Assembly: GCA_021827715.1 (NCBI GenBank)
Contig: JAKAUO010000038.1
Location: 1-35,361 of the forward strand
Length of the DNA: 35,361 bases
Direction of reading: 5' to 3'
Origin: a bacterium
GTDB taxonomy: Bacteria; Babelota; Babeliae; Babelales; Babelaceae
The translations under genes were made by a program, and so were the position numbers. Below are positions 16,598 through 24,750 of the stretch, one piece after another. A model generated the notes under the pieces. The model worked only from the letters and a program-made list of their open reading frames with translations. It had not been told where the DNA came from and did no database searches. The stretch's first letter is position 1. Every line of letters starts with the position of its first letter.

Positions 16598-18035
16598 TGT
16601 CGCGATATTTTTCATAAAAATGGTTCATGAATAATTCATTGGGGTCATACTGCTTTTTCATAACAAAAAAAGTATCTATGGTTGGGTAGATAGCGCTGAG
16701 CTGTTCACACGTGGCATGTAACTGGATCGGCAAATAATAGGCGCCCCCTAATTGATAGGCGCATTCGATCAAGGCACGGGTCCATTGCTGCACATCATAA
16801 GTAGCTTGTGATGAAATTTTTTGATTGAAGAAAATTACTATACCAATTACATCGGTTCGCGCATAGGACAAAAAACTCTCACTATTTTTAGGTATATATC
16901 GTAATTCAATATGCATAAGATTAATGGCATATTTACGAGTTGCAGTATCAAGCTTTTCCATGAATTTGGTAAATCCATCCAACGGAATAAAATATTCTTG
17001 CAATAGATCAGTCTCTTTTTTTGGCTTACTATAGACCTGGGAAACAGGTGGGCTCATAATAAAATTACGTGACCGAATATCACCGTCACGGCTTTCATCA
17101 AGTGGTGCATGTAATGCTTTAAATGCAGGAATTTTACGCAAAAGCGCAAGTCCCAGTTGCCGGATATATTTCAAGGGCGCACGGTCGCGTCGAATAGCGG
17201 TTAATGATCGTATTTTATTTTTGGTGAATTTTATCGCATCTATTTTTCTATAACAGACTGCCGTAATATCAGAAAAGATTTTTTCTTTTGAAATAGTGAG
17301 ATTAACCATGCCAAAATGAAACCCAATAGCCCTATCCTGAGCCATAGTTCTTAGAAATTGAGCATAATCATTAATTGCTACTCTGCATGATTCTCTTTGA
17401 TAAAAATTATTTTCAACCACCTGAAAGCTTACTTCTAAAATGATACCAAACAGGCCATAGCCGCCAATAACCAATGAAAATAACTGGCTATTTTCTGTCC
17501 TGCTTGCGGTAACTATGGTCCCATCTGCCAACATGATTTTAAGGCAAACAACTGATTCGATAAGTGGTCCATTCTGGGGATCGATACCATTTGCATTAAC
17601 GCTCAATGCGCCCCCAATGGTAAAGACATTGGCAACTTGCATAATTTTAACGGCATGGCCAGACGCATTAAGGTATTCTTGAATTTCTTGCCAGGTAATG
17701 CCTGCTTGAACGGTAATAATTTTTTTTAAGGGATCAAATTCGACTATTTTGTTGAGTTTTTTTAAAGAAATGATTCGTGCATGCGGATAAAAAGCATGAC
17801 CGCCTTGACTATGGCGCACCCCTGCAACTGCTATTTTTAGACCATGAGTACGAGCATCTTGCAGATACTGTGATAATGAGGCGTAGTTTGCTGGCTCAAC
17901 AATGTCATGAACAACCGTTTCATTCAAACGTGAAAAATCATTAATGGTTATCCTTTTAGCGTTCTGATGAGCTTTATGGGCACACCCTATCACTAAAAAA
18001 GGAATGATTGGCATGAGTATTTTAAGGAATTTCAT
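16590..18035 (-). CDS. FAD-linked oxidase, predicted lipoprotein
   Basis: 481 residues. The N-terminus MKFLKILMPIIPFLVIGCAH has a lipobox (VIGC, Cys18), so the protein is likely a lipoprotein in the envelope. An FAD-binding type 4 domain spans about residues 45-210: AVAGVRHSQGGHAF (His75 where alditol-oxidase relatives attach FAD covalently), ITVQAGITWQEIQEYL, TIGGALSVNANGID and GGYGLFGIILEVSF. In many relatives the motif is NAHG; here the His is Asn (NANG). The C-terminal half ends with FFVMKKQYDPNELFMNHFYE, the usual end of lactone/alditol oxidases. Substrate is unknown, possibly a sugar, polyol or lactone. An exported flavin oxidase as a lipoprotein is unusual. Confidence 0.85.
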   Translation of the reverse strand: MKFLKILMPIIPFLVIGCAHKAHQNAKRITINDFSRLNETVVHDIVEPANYASLSQYLQDARTHGLKIAVAGVRHSQGGHAFYPHARIISLKKLNKIVEFDPLKKIITVQAGITWQEIQEYLNASGHAVKIMQVANVFTIGGALSVNANGIDPQNGPLIESVVCLKIMLADGTIVTASRTENSQLFSLVIGGYGLFGIILEVSFQVVENNFYQRESCRVAINDYAQFLRTMAQDRAIGFHFGMVNLTISKEKIFSDITAVCYRKIDAIKFTKNKIRSLTAIRRDRAPLKYIRQLGLALLRKIPAFKALHAPLDESRDGDIRSRNFIMSPPVSQVYSKPKKETDLLQEYFIPLDGFTKFMEKLDTATRKYAINLMHIELRYIPKNSESFLSYARTDVIGIVIFFNQKISSQATYDVQQWTRALIECAYQLGGAYYLPIQLHATCEQLSAIYPTIDTFFVMKKQYDPNELFMNHFYEKYRDIN

Positions 18036-18127
18036 GATACTATTTCTTTGATTATATAAATAATTCTATACTCTTAATGCTATATAAAATTTTCAAACTG
18101 TCAATACCGCTTATTAAGGGTGAACCA

Positions 18128-18505
18128 ATGACCAATAAAAAATTTATTGATAAGCACGCAGAAGAACAGCCCACTGTATTATCAGCACAACAGACACTTC
18201 TTGCAGCAGAACGTACTTTTTTTGCTTTAATACGAACTGCGTTATCTGCTATTGCAGGCGGTGTTGCCATTTTGCGATTAATTGAAGTTGGGACATCATC
18301 ACATACAATAGCTGATTATATTATTGGAGAAACCCTTATTATATGGGCATGTGCTTTAATGATTATGGCTTACGTTGATTACAGAAAAATTCAGAAGCAA
18401 CTTATTGCTCACAAAAAGGGCGCATGGCGGCGTTACCGTTTTTTTATTCTTTTAGCGCCACTTTTAATGATATCTGTTTTGCTTATATGGGTAACTTTAT
18501 CTTAG
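18128..18505 (+). CDS. DUF202 family membrane protein
   Basis: 125 residues from ATG 18128, where AAGGGTGA is 4 bases upstream; the frame is open from 18077 but without support. The signature LLAAERTFFALIRTALSAIA is the core of DUF202 (YidH-like) and forms the start of the first membrane helix. Two more helices follow, at about residues 67-83 (YIIGETLIIWACALMIMAYV) and 104-124. Function of the family is unknown. It is divergent from the FAD-oxidase gene (92-base gap) and its last 9 bases overlap the end of ung on the other strand. Confidence 0.85.
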   Translation: MTNKKFIDKHAEEQPTVLSAQQTLLAAERTFFALIRTALSAIAGGVAILRLIEVGTSSHTIADYIIGETLIIWACALMIMAYVDYRKIQKQLIAHKKGAWRRYRFFILLAPLLMISVLLIWVTLS

Positions 18506-19204
18506 ATCAGCCCAATTAATTTCTTGCAAATGGTGCGCTTTTAAAAATGCATTTGTTTTTGAAAAATGGCGACAGCCTAAAAATCCACGCACTGACAATG
18601 GCGAAGGATGTGCTGCTTTTAAGATTAAATCACGCTCGGAATTAATGTGCAGGTGCAAATTAAGCACTTTTTTCTGTGCGTATGCCCCCCAGAGCATTAA
18701 GACCGTCGGGTGTTTACGTTTGATAACCGCTTTAATAACGGCATCAGTAAACATCTCCCAGCCGCGTCCGGCATGACTTGCAGGTTTTCCTTCCTCTACT
18801 GTTAAAATTGCATTCAGCAACAATACCCCTTGCTGCGCCCAACCAGTTAAGGTACCCTGGATAGGAATCGGCATACCAATATCAGTATGTAGCTCTTTAA
18901 AAATATTACGTAATGAGGGCGGCTGCGCGATTCCTGCCGGAACACTAAAACTGAGCCCATGCGCTTGGCCTGGGTTATGATACGGGTCCTGCCCGACAAT
19001 TACCACACTCACTTTATCAAAAGGGGTAGCTTTTAATGCCGCAAATATATTTTGTTTTGCAGGATATATAACCGCACCGGCGGCCTGGCGCTCTTGCAAA
19101 AATTGAAGCAAAGCATCTATTTCTGGCAGTTTACAAACTTCCTCGAGAGGCTTTTTCCAAGAGGCAGGCAATGCTGTATAAAATTGTTTTTGTCGTTCTG
19201 TCAT
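18497..19204 (-). CDS. ung: Uracil-DNA glycosylase, family 1
   Basis: 235 residues, the usual length. It removes uracil from DNA to start base-excision repair. GQDPYH (residues 71-76) has the catalytic Asp73, NIFAALKATP and LLLNAILTVEEGKPASHAGR follow the family pattern, and HPSPLS (199-204) carries the catalytic His and the loop that enters the DNA minor groove. It begins 2 bases after the stop of the barrel gene at 19207, so it is probably expressed with it; this coupling to an envelope gene has no obvious meaning. The start MTERQKQFY agrees with relatives. Confidence 0.97.
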   Translation of the reverse strand: MTERQKQFYTALPASWKKPLEEVCKLPEIDALLQFLQERQAAGAVIYPAKQNIFAALKATPFDKVSVVIVGQDPYHNPGQAHGLSFSVPAGIAQPPSLRNIFKELHTDIGMPIPIQGTLTGWAQQGVLLLNAILTVEEGKPASHAGRGWEMFTDAVIKAVIKRKHPTVLMLWGAYAQKKVLNLHLHINSERDLILKAAHPSPLSVRGFLGCRHFSKTNAFLKAHHLQEINWADLR

Positions 19205-19206
19205 AC

Positions 19207-20091
19207 TTAAAATTTAACATCCCATGCGGCCCATAAAAAGACAATATATTTATGACCATAGCGCTTGGGCGCTATATCAAAACCAGAAGCTATGTTAAAC
19301 AAAAACCTCTGTATAGTGCTATGGTACTTAAACTTATATTGGTACACCGCGTACCAGCTCGCGCGAATATAATTACTTTTTTCAACGATAGTATCAAAAC
19401 TTGGATATACTTTTGCCCCAAAAGAAAATCTCGGCGTGAAGCCTATCTCGACCCCATGCTTTCCCCACACATTTTTACTTGCCACAAGAAAATCGATAAG
19501 ATTGCCTATCGAAAAGATATGTTTCATACAATGGTCATCTGTGGCAGATCGTGGAACAAAATATATATATCGCCCACCAAGAAGCAATGAATTATTTTGA
19601 TTGAATCGATAAACACTATCAAGTTGTGCGCCGATACCATATTGGCCAAACCCAAAATATGGCTTTTGTAAGGCATACACTGGATGTGTCGGAAACCCGA
19701 ATAAGCCAGAAAATGTTAAATTCGCATGATTGCTTATCAAAAAGTTTTTACCAAGAGTGATAAGGAAATCATCTGTTTGAGTATCTTTAAAATGGGAATC
19801 AATATCAGTCTGCTGCACTTGTGCTACAGCAAAATCTGCTCTCAGAAAATATGATTCCCAACTATAAATAAATGTTCCCAAGCCACCAAAGTAATTACGA
19901 TGAATATCGTTGTATCTTTTTTGGGAAACTTCATCAAACAATAGGCCAATAAATGTATATGGTCGTTTATTTTCTGGCTCAAAGATATGCTCTTTAGTAA
20001 TCTGAGCTATCCTAAAGTTATATACTACCGATCTACTATACAGATAATAAGGAGCGATAAAAATAAAAAAAATAAGTAGTTGCTGCTTCAT
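19207..20091 (-). CDS. Predicted outer-membrane beta-barrel protein
   Basis: 294 residues. The signal peptide is MKQQLLIFFIFIAPYYLYS. The rest has amphipathic strands rich in Y, F and G (GGLGTFIYSWESYFLRADF, GKNFLISNHANLTFSGLFGF, RASWYAVYQYKFKY) and ends in LWAAWDVKF, a C-terminal phenylalanine as expected for barrels. I see no close similarity to the other barrels in this window. It lies between another barrel gene (49 bases upstream) and ung (2 bases downstream), in one probable transcript. There is no good ribosome binding site at the start; AACAGG is adjacent to the ATG. Confidence 0.7.
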   Translation of the reverse strand: MKQQLLIFFIFIAPYYLYSRSVVYNFRIAQITKEHIFEPENKRPYTFIGLLFDEVSQKRYNDIHRNYFGGLGTFIYSWESYFLRADFAVAQVQQTDIDSHFKDTQTDDFLITLGKNFLISNHANLTFSGLFGFPTHPVYALQKPYFGFGQYGIGAQLDSVYRFNQNNSLLLGGRYIYFVPRSATDDHCMKHIFSIGNLIDFLVASKNVWGKHGVEIGFTPRFSFGAKVYPSFDTIVEKSNYIRASWYAVYQYKFKYHSTIQRFLFNIASGFDIAPKRYGHKYIVFLWAAWDVKF

Positions 20092-20140
20092 CCTGTTAAA
20101 AGTTTTATGTAAGAAGAAAGTAAAGTCAAATTTCGGTTAT

Positions 20141-21046
20141 TTAATTAAATGTCCAACCAGCAGTCAACACTACCTTATAGTTATCTTTATCCGCCGGATT
20201 AATCGATTGCTGAACAACAGGAATTAAGACTCCTGCCTTGAGGATAAAATGCATCGTTGAAATCCATAATGTCGGCGCTAAAGAAAACGTATTAGTTGAG
20301 GTTTTCCTAACCCCTCCTTGTTCGCCATTGGCAGTATATGAGCCAAGCATCTCAAGCATAAGCGTTATAATTTGCTTTTCAGTAAGATAGAATATATTTC
20401 TGGCAAGTCCGGCCTGATATAAAAAATTAACGCCAGGCTTAATTCCATTTTGCGGAACAGTATAATTAAGCCCGGGGGATATCCAATAATACCAATCAAT
20501 GGCACGATGGTGCGCCGTAAAGCCCATAAATAAATTAGAAGCCCCAACTCCCGTTGGTGGATTTTTTTTAGCTGATCCGGTTGCAAGCGTCAGCCCACTC
20601 ACAAGAGTAAGCTTATTTACATAGGTTAACCCTTCATGGATATAAAAACCATATTCAACCTGCGCAAAAATATCACCTACGCCAGAGGACTTAGATCCTG
20701 AAACGAGTTCAGGATGACACAAGTGATAGGATCCCACGGTCTCTTGTTTATACTTGACGGCAAAGGGAATGCCCCCTAAAAATGCGACATTATTTTCAAA
20801 GCCATACACCATACTTGGGACAAGCGAAGAAAAATATTTTTGAGAACTTGTGAGCCATTCAGGTGAAAAAAATCCCTGAATATTCCCTTTATCAACTAAA
20901 AATTGTCCAAAACAAAACAATGGCGCTGGCTGTTGCGAGGTACGTAAAGCTAAGTTGCCTTTATGAACATAGGCAACCTCTTTCTGAATAACTTTTGAAT
21001 ACAAAGAAAGAGATATAAAAAAAGAGACGAATAATAACTTTTTCAC
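20141..21046 (-). CDS. Outer-membrane beta-barrel protein carrying an in-frame palindromic insertion
   Basis: 301 residues, GTG start at 21046, no clear ribosome binding site. The signal peptide ends near LYS (residue 17). GNLALRTSQQPAPLFCFGQ (about 29-47) and most of the rest align with the product of 6870-7736, so the two are paralogues. Around residue 110, where the paralogue reads KHHSSGLQD, this protein has an additional SYHLCHPELVSGSKSSGVGD. The extra residues CHPELVSGS are the translation of a palindromic repeat (20693-20720). The reading frame is intact across it. The C-terminus is LTAGWTFN, a typical last strand. Specific transport or adhesion role unknown. Confidence 0.85.
   Translation of the reverse strand: MKKLLFVSFFISLSLYSKVIQKEVAYVHKGNLALRTSQQPAPLFCFGQFLVDKGNIQGFFSPEWLTSSQKYFSSLVPSMVYGFENNVAFLGGIPFAVKYKQETVGSYHLCHPELVSGSKSSGVGDIFAQVEYGFYIHEGLTYVNKLTLVSGLTLATGSAKKNPPTGVGASNLFMGFTAHHRAIDWYYWISPGLNYTVPQNGIKPGVNFLYQAGLARNIFYLTEKQIITLMLEMLGSYTANGEQGGVRKTSTNTFSLAPTLWISTMHFILKAGVLIPVVQQSINPADKDNYKVVLTAGWTFN
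20693..20720. repeat. Palindromic element inside a coding sequence
   Basis: ATCCTGAA and TTCAGGAT form perfect 8-base arms around a five-base centre ACGAG. A second copy, 27 of 28 bases identical, is intergenic at 31109-31136. It resembles the small palindromic elements reported in Rickettsia and other bacteria, whose translation gives HPELVSGS. Comparison with the paralogous gene shows an insertion here. Confidence 0.8.
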
Positions 21047-21125
21047 GGCAAAACTTTCGTATCAACAACCTTCATAGTATAAAATGTGGCACCAGTTTTT
21101 CACAACTAAAACTATCAACGACAAC

Positions 21126-21154
21126 TTGATCTTTCATAACATCTTTTTTATCAT
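21126..21154 (+). promoter_or_regulatory. Candidate sigma70 promoter for the ABC exporter operon
   Basis: TTGATC (21126-21131) and TATCAT (21149-21154) are 17 bases apart; ATG 21193 is about 32 bases after the expected start point. Confidence 0.35.
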
Positions 21155-21192
21155 CAGAGAATAAACAATCTTTTAAGCGAAAAAATTATACT

Positions 21193-21966
21193 ATGCATGC
21201 AGCCATTGAAATAAAAAATTTAAAAAAAATATTTAATCCCACGACAAAGCCCGTTACAGCAGTTGATGATATCAATCTTGAAGTTCATAAAGGTGAAATA
21301 TTTGGCTTTCTTGGCCCCAATGGAGCAGGAAAAACTACTACCATGCGGATAATCACAACCCTACTGAAGCCCACATCAGGCTCGGTCCATATTGGTGGAT
21401 TTAATCTGGTCACGCAAGCGGAACAGGTGCGTCGGCATATTGGTTATGTCAGCCAATCTGGCGGCTTAGAACGCAGTGCAACCACACGAGAAAATTTAGT
21501 TCTGCAAGCGCAACTGTATGGCTTGAGTAAATCCGAAGCTGAACAGCGCGCACAAGAACTTATCACCTCACTTGAACTTGCTACGTTTGCCGACCGTATT
21601 GTTGAAACATATTCAGGTGGGCAACGGCGCAGGGCAGATATTGCGCTGGGGATGGTTCACAAGCCTAAAATTCTTTTTTTAGATGAACCAACAATTGGAC
21701 TCGATCCTCAGAGCCGCGCCCATATATGGGCAGAAATTAAAAAACTTAAAACAAATGGCACCACTATTTTTTTCACGACTCATTATCTTGATGAAGCAGA
21801 CCTTTTTTGCGATCGCGTAGCTATTGTTGATCACGGAAAAGTTATTGCATTGGGCACCCCACAAGCGCTTAAACAAGAATGTTCTCACGGTGATCACAAA
21901 CCTACCTTGGATGATGTTTTTTTACAAAAAACCGGACATACCTTTAAACCAACAAATGAGCTTTAG
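21193..21966 (+). CDS. ABC transporter ATP-binding protein, ABC-2 (DrrA-like) type
   Basis: 257 residues. It powers an exporter by ATP hydrolysis on the inner face of the membrane. Walker A GPNGAGKTT is at 41-49, the Q-loop Gln at 88, signature SGGQ at 141-144, Walker B ILFLDEP at 160-166 and the H-loop His at 197, all intact. The tail PTLDDVFLQKTGHTF is typical of DrrA/daunorubicin-type and related drug or lipid exporter ATPases. The permease gene follows after 8 bases. The substrate cannot be read from sequence. The N-terminal MHAAIEIKNLKK start is natural for this family. Confidence 0.95.
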   Translation: MHAAIEIKNLKKIFNPTTKPVTAVDDINLEVHKGEIFGFLGPNGAGKTTTMRIITTLLKPTSGSVHIGGFNLVTQAEQVRRHIGYVSQSGGLERSATTRENLVLQAQLYGLSKSEAEQRAQELITSLELATFADRIVETYSGGQRRRADIALGMVHKPKILFLDEPTIGLDPQSRAHIWAEIKKLKTNGTTIFFTTHYLDEADLFCDRVAIVDHGKVIALGTPQALKQECSHGDHKPTLDDVFLQKTGHTFKPTNEL

Positions 21967-21974
21967 AGATTACC

Positions 21975-22739
21975 ATGCTAAAATTATTAAAAGATACGTC
22001 GCTTATTTTTTTCAGATCGTTACAGATCACTCTCAGAAACCCGGTGTGGATATTGTTTGGACTTTTTCAGCCACTCTGTTTTTTGTTACTTTTTGCCCCC
22101 TTGCTTGAAAAACTCACCAACACCCCGGCTTTTGGTAGCAATAATTCTTTGACGGTGTTTACCCCAGGACTTTTAATTATGATTGCTCTCTATGGAACGT
22201 CATTTGTAGGATTTGCACTTATTGATGATATTCGGTCAGGTGTTATTGAACGCTTACGAGTAACACCCATTACTCGAGAAGCGATTCTTTTAGGACGCGT
22301 ATTACGGGACATTACTGTACTTGCTGTTCAAGCAACTTTTTTACTCATGCTTGCGTGGCTTTTGGGCCTTTCAGCCCCGCTTGGTGGAGTGCTTCTTTCG
22401 TATGGATTAGTATTACTGGTGGGATTTACCATGTCAACGGCATCCTATTGCGCTGCAATGGTGCTGCAAAGCGAAGATGCGCTGGCACCCATGATTAATT
22501 TTTTCTTATTACCCATACAGCTTCTTGCAGGGATTACGCTTCCTCTTTCTTTAGCGCCTTTGTGGCTGCAAAGAATAGCATTTTTCAACCCTTTTTCACA
22601 TGCTGTTTCTGCTGCACGAGCTTTATTTATTGGTGATTATTTTAATGCATCAGTAATAGGCGGCTTTGCTGCTATGCTGAGTGTTGCAAGCATAACGTTT
22701 TATTGTGCTACTCGATTATTTAAAAAATCTGCTGAATAA
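21975..22739 (+). CDS. ABC-2 type transporter permease
   Basis: 254 residues with about six membrane helices. The segment LRVTPITREAILLGRVLRDI, about residues 89-108, is the conserved loop of DrrB-like ABC-2 permeases. The preceding GVIERLRVTP and the later LAGITLPLSLAPLWLQRIAF followed by NPFSHAVSAARALF are also characteristic. With the ATPase it forms a two-gene exporter; no substrate gene or regulator is adjacent. A hairpin 15 bases beyond the stop closes the operon. Confidence 0.93.
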   Translation: MLKLLKDTSLIFFRSLQITLRNPVWILFGLFQPLCFLLLFAPLLEKLTNTPAFGSNNSLTVFTPGLLIMIALYGTSFVGFALIDDIRSGVIERLRVTPITREAILLGRVLRDITVLAVQATFLLMLAWLLGLSAPLGGVLLSYGLVLLVGFTMSTASYCAAMVLQSEDALAPMINFFLLPIQLLAGITLPLSLAPLWLQRIAFFNPFSHAVSAARALFIGDYFNASVIGGFAAMLSVASITFYCATRLFKKSAE

Positions 22740-22753
22740 TTAATCGTAAGATA

Positions 22754-22784
22754 TTGAACCGTCTACAAATGGTCGACGGTTCAA
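22754..22784 (+). terminator. Hairpin terminator after the ABC exporter operon
   Basis: TTGAACCGTC (22754-22763) pairs perfectly with GACGGTTCAA (22775-22784), a 10-base stem with an 11-base loop, followed by a weak T-rich stretch (CTTTAT). It lies between the permease stop and the next promoter. Confidence 0.65.
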
Positions 22785-22813
22785 CTTTATCTGCACTATA
22801 TAACCAAAAAATA

Positions 22814-22843
22814 TTGTCTTGCGGAGCATTCATTCCCTATACT
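22814..22843 (+). promoter_or_regulatory. Candidate sigma70 promoter for the ubiquitin-like gene
   Basis: TTGTCT (22814-22819) and TATACT (22838-22843) are 18 bases apart. ATG 22867 is about 17 bases after the expected start point, with GGGAG as ribosome binding site between. Confidence 0.45.
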
Positions 22844-22866
22844 TATAAAAAAGGGAGTTTGTCCGC

Positions 22867-23238
22867 ATGAAAACAGTAAACAAAAACGTATTTTTAAGTC
22901 TGTTTGCCTTTGGTTCATTAGCTTTTTTGTACGGCTCGCCTCAAGAAAGAATAGTGCTCTATGTGGATGCTCCAAAAACAGATATTATTATTAGAGATAT
23001 TGAAGAGACCGACACAGTATTAGACCTAAAAAACACATTGCAAGAACTCGAAAACATACAAGTAAATCAGCAGCAATTGTATGTCCGTCCAGGCAATTGG
23101 GTCAAAGCCCTTTTCGCATTACAGCCTGACATACTCATTAAGGACGACACTCAGTCAATTAAAACCATTATGTCAAAATATAATACAGCCTACTTTTTAC
23201 TCCAAATAGCTAAAGAGCAACGTGATAAAAAAGATTAA
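22867..23238 (+). CDS. Secreted ubiquitin-like protein
   Basis: 123 residues. GGGAG lies 9 bases before the ATG. Residues 1-23 form a signal peptide (NVFLSLFAFGSLAFLYG). Residues 29-73 follow ubiquitin without a gap in the central part: IEETDTVLDLKNTLQELENI (45-64) matches [20 protein letters not shown] of ubiquitin, and QVNQQQLYV matches PPDQQRLIF. By eye 10 of 28 positions from 46 to 73 are identical (E, D, T, K, Q, E, I, Q, Q, L). An insertion of about 14 residues (RPGNWVKALFALQP) follows, then IKDDTQSIKTIM and YFLLQIAK, which suit the end of the fold. The C-terminus is KEQRDKKD, not GG, so it could not be conjugated in the usual way. Its own promoter and terminator-bounded position suggest single-gene expression. 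A host-directed mimic is an inference; a bacterial domain of similar fold is the alternative. Confidence 0.7.
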   Translation: MKTVNKNVFLSLFAFGSLAFLYGSPQERIVLYVDAPKTDIIIRDIEETDTVLDLKNTLQELENIQVNQQQLYVRPGNWVKALFALQPDILIKDDTQSIKTIMSKYNTAYFLLQIAKEQRDKKD

Positions 23239-23244
23239 TCTCTT

Positions 23245-24750
23245 TTATTCTAAGGTAATGGGCAAGTAGAGTACACTAAATTCTCGTGCGTGTCCAGAAA
23301 GCTCTTTGATAGAGCCATCGGCAAGATCACCTGAATCTTCAATGTTATTATACAAATTCTGGTAGCTCAGCTTAATATAGGCAACAAATTGTATCGCAAA
23401 ATCACGCACTTGAGTAACATTGATCGGATCAAGAAAATTATATTTTAATAAAAAGAGCATCAATACTTGATCAACAAACGAAAGCGTTGCATGTTCATGC
23501 TGCTTTAAAAGCTCGACAATACGTGCACCACGAGCCAAGCGTTCCTGAGAAACAACATCAAGTTCAGAACCAAATTGTGAAAACGCAAGAAGCTCATGGT
23601 ACTGCGCAAGCTCTAAACGTAACGCGCGGACCATTTTTTTCATTGCCGATGTCTGCGCGGCACCACCCACACGAGAAACTGAAAGTTCAACATTCACTGC
23701 CGGGCGCACCCCGCTATTAAAAAGCTTGGTGTCGAGAAATATTTGACCGTCTGTAATAGAAATTAAATTAGTAGGAATGTAGGCAGTAATATCATCACTC
23801 TGCACCTCAGCAATCGGCAATGCAGTAATAGAACCACCTGCAATAAATTTTCCGGCACGCTCTAATAACCGTGAATGCAAATAGAAAACATCTCCAGGGT
23901 ATGCCTCACGGCCCGGTGACCGCCGCATTAAGAGTGACATTTCTCGATAAGCAATTGCATGATTACTCAAATCATCATAAATAATTAAAACATCCTTTTT
24001 TTGATCTTTAAAATATTCTGCGATCGTACAGCCAACATAAGGTGCCAAATATTTATCAAGAGCTGGCTCACTTGCATCGGCACTTATGATAACGGTATAG
24101 GATAAAGCACCAAACATTTTCAAGGTATAGGCAAGACGTGCCAGATTTGCCTGACGCTGACCAATAGAGACATAAATACAGACAACATCTTTACCCTTTT
24201 GATGCAAAATAGTATCAATAATGATAGATGTTTTTCCTGTTGATCGGTTTCCAATAATAAGCTCGCGTTGACCACGACCAATAGGAATAAGGGCATCAAT
24301 AGCCAAAATTCCTGTTTCTAAGGATTGATGTATTGGCGTACGTTCTATAATTCCAGGAACCGTAGTTTCAATAGAACGATATTCTACCGTGTTAAGCGCA
24401 CCCAAGCCATCAATGGGTTTACCCATAGCATTGATAATACGCCCTAAAAGATCATTGCCCACGGGGGCCTTAAATACGGTGCCGGTACGTTTGACAATTT
24501 CTAGCTCAGCAACGGGAATATGCGCATACAAAAGAAATATAGTCACCGAATCATCATCTAAATCGAAGATAATGCCCTTGTTTCCACTTTCAAATTCAAC
24601 AAGCTCTCCGTAGACAGCATTTTTTAATCCATAAGCCGTGCAATGGGCGTCGCCCACTTGAACCACTTTACCAATTTCTGCAAATTCGGCATTATCTTTT
24701 GAAAGTGATTCTTCAAAAAAAGACAATATATCTGCGCTTTTAATATCCAT
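23245..24750 (-). CDS. atpA: ATP synthase F1 subunit alpha
   Basis: 501 residues, full length. It forms, with beta, the catalytic hexamer of F1. The N-terminal crown (about 25-90), the P-loop GNRSTGKTS (167-175; GDRQTGKT is usual), VSIGQRQANLARL, LLMRRSPGREAYPGDVFYLH and the family signature RPAVNVELSVSRVGGAAQ are in order. The substitutions N for D and S for Q in the P-loop are mild. It overlaps the end of the delta gene by 11 bases. Unlike usual operons, gamma, beta and epsilon genes do not follow: the next gene faces the other way, 6 bases beyond the stop. Confidence 0.97.
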   Translation of the reverse strand: MDIKSADILSFFEESLSKDNAEFAEIGKVVQVGDAHCTAYGLKNAVYGELVEFESGNKGIIFDLDDDSVTIFLLYAHIPVAELEIVKRTGTVFKAPVGNDLLGRIINAMGKPIDGLGALNTVEYRSIETTVPGIIERTPIHQSLETGILAIDALIPIGRGQRELIIGNRSTGKTSIIIDTILHQKGKDVVCIYVSIGQRQANLARLAYTLKMFGALSYTVIISADASEPALDKYLAPYVGCTIAEYFKDQKKDVLIIYDDLSNHAIAYREMSLLMRRSPGREAYPGDVFYLHSRLLERAGKFIAGGSITALPIAEVQSDDITAYIPTNLISITDGQIFLDTKLFNSGVRPAVNVELSVSRVGGAAQTSAMKKMVRALRLELAQYHELLAFSQFGSELDVVSQERLARGARIVELLKQHEHATLSFVDQVLMLFLLKYNFLDPINVTQVRDFAIQFVAYIKLSYQNLYNNIEDSGDLADGSIKELSGHAREFSVLYLPITLE

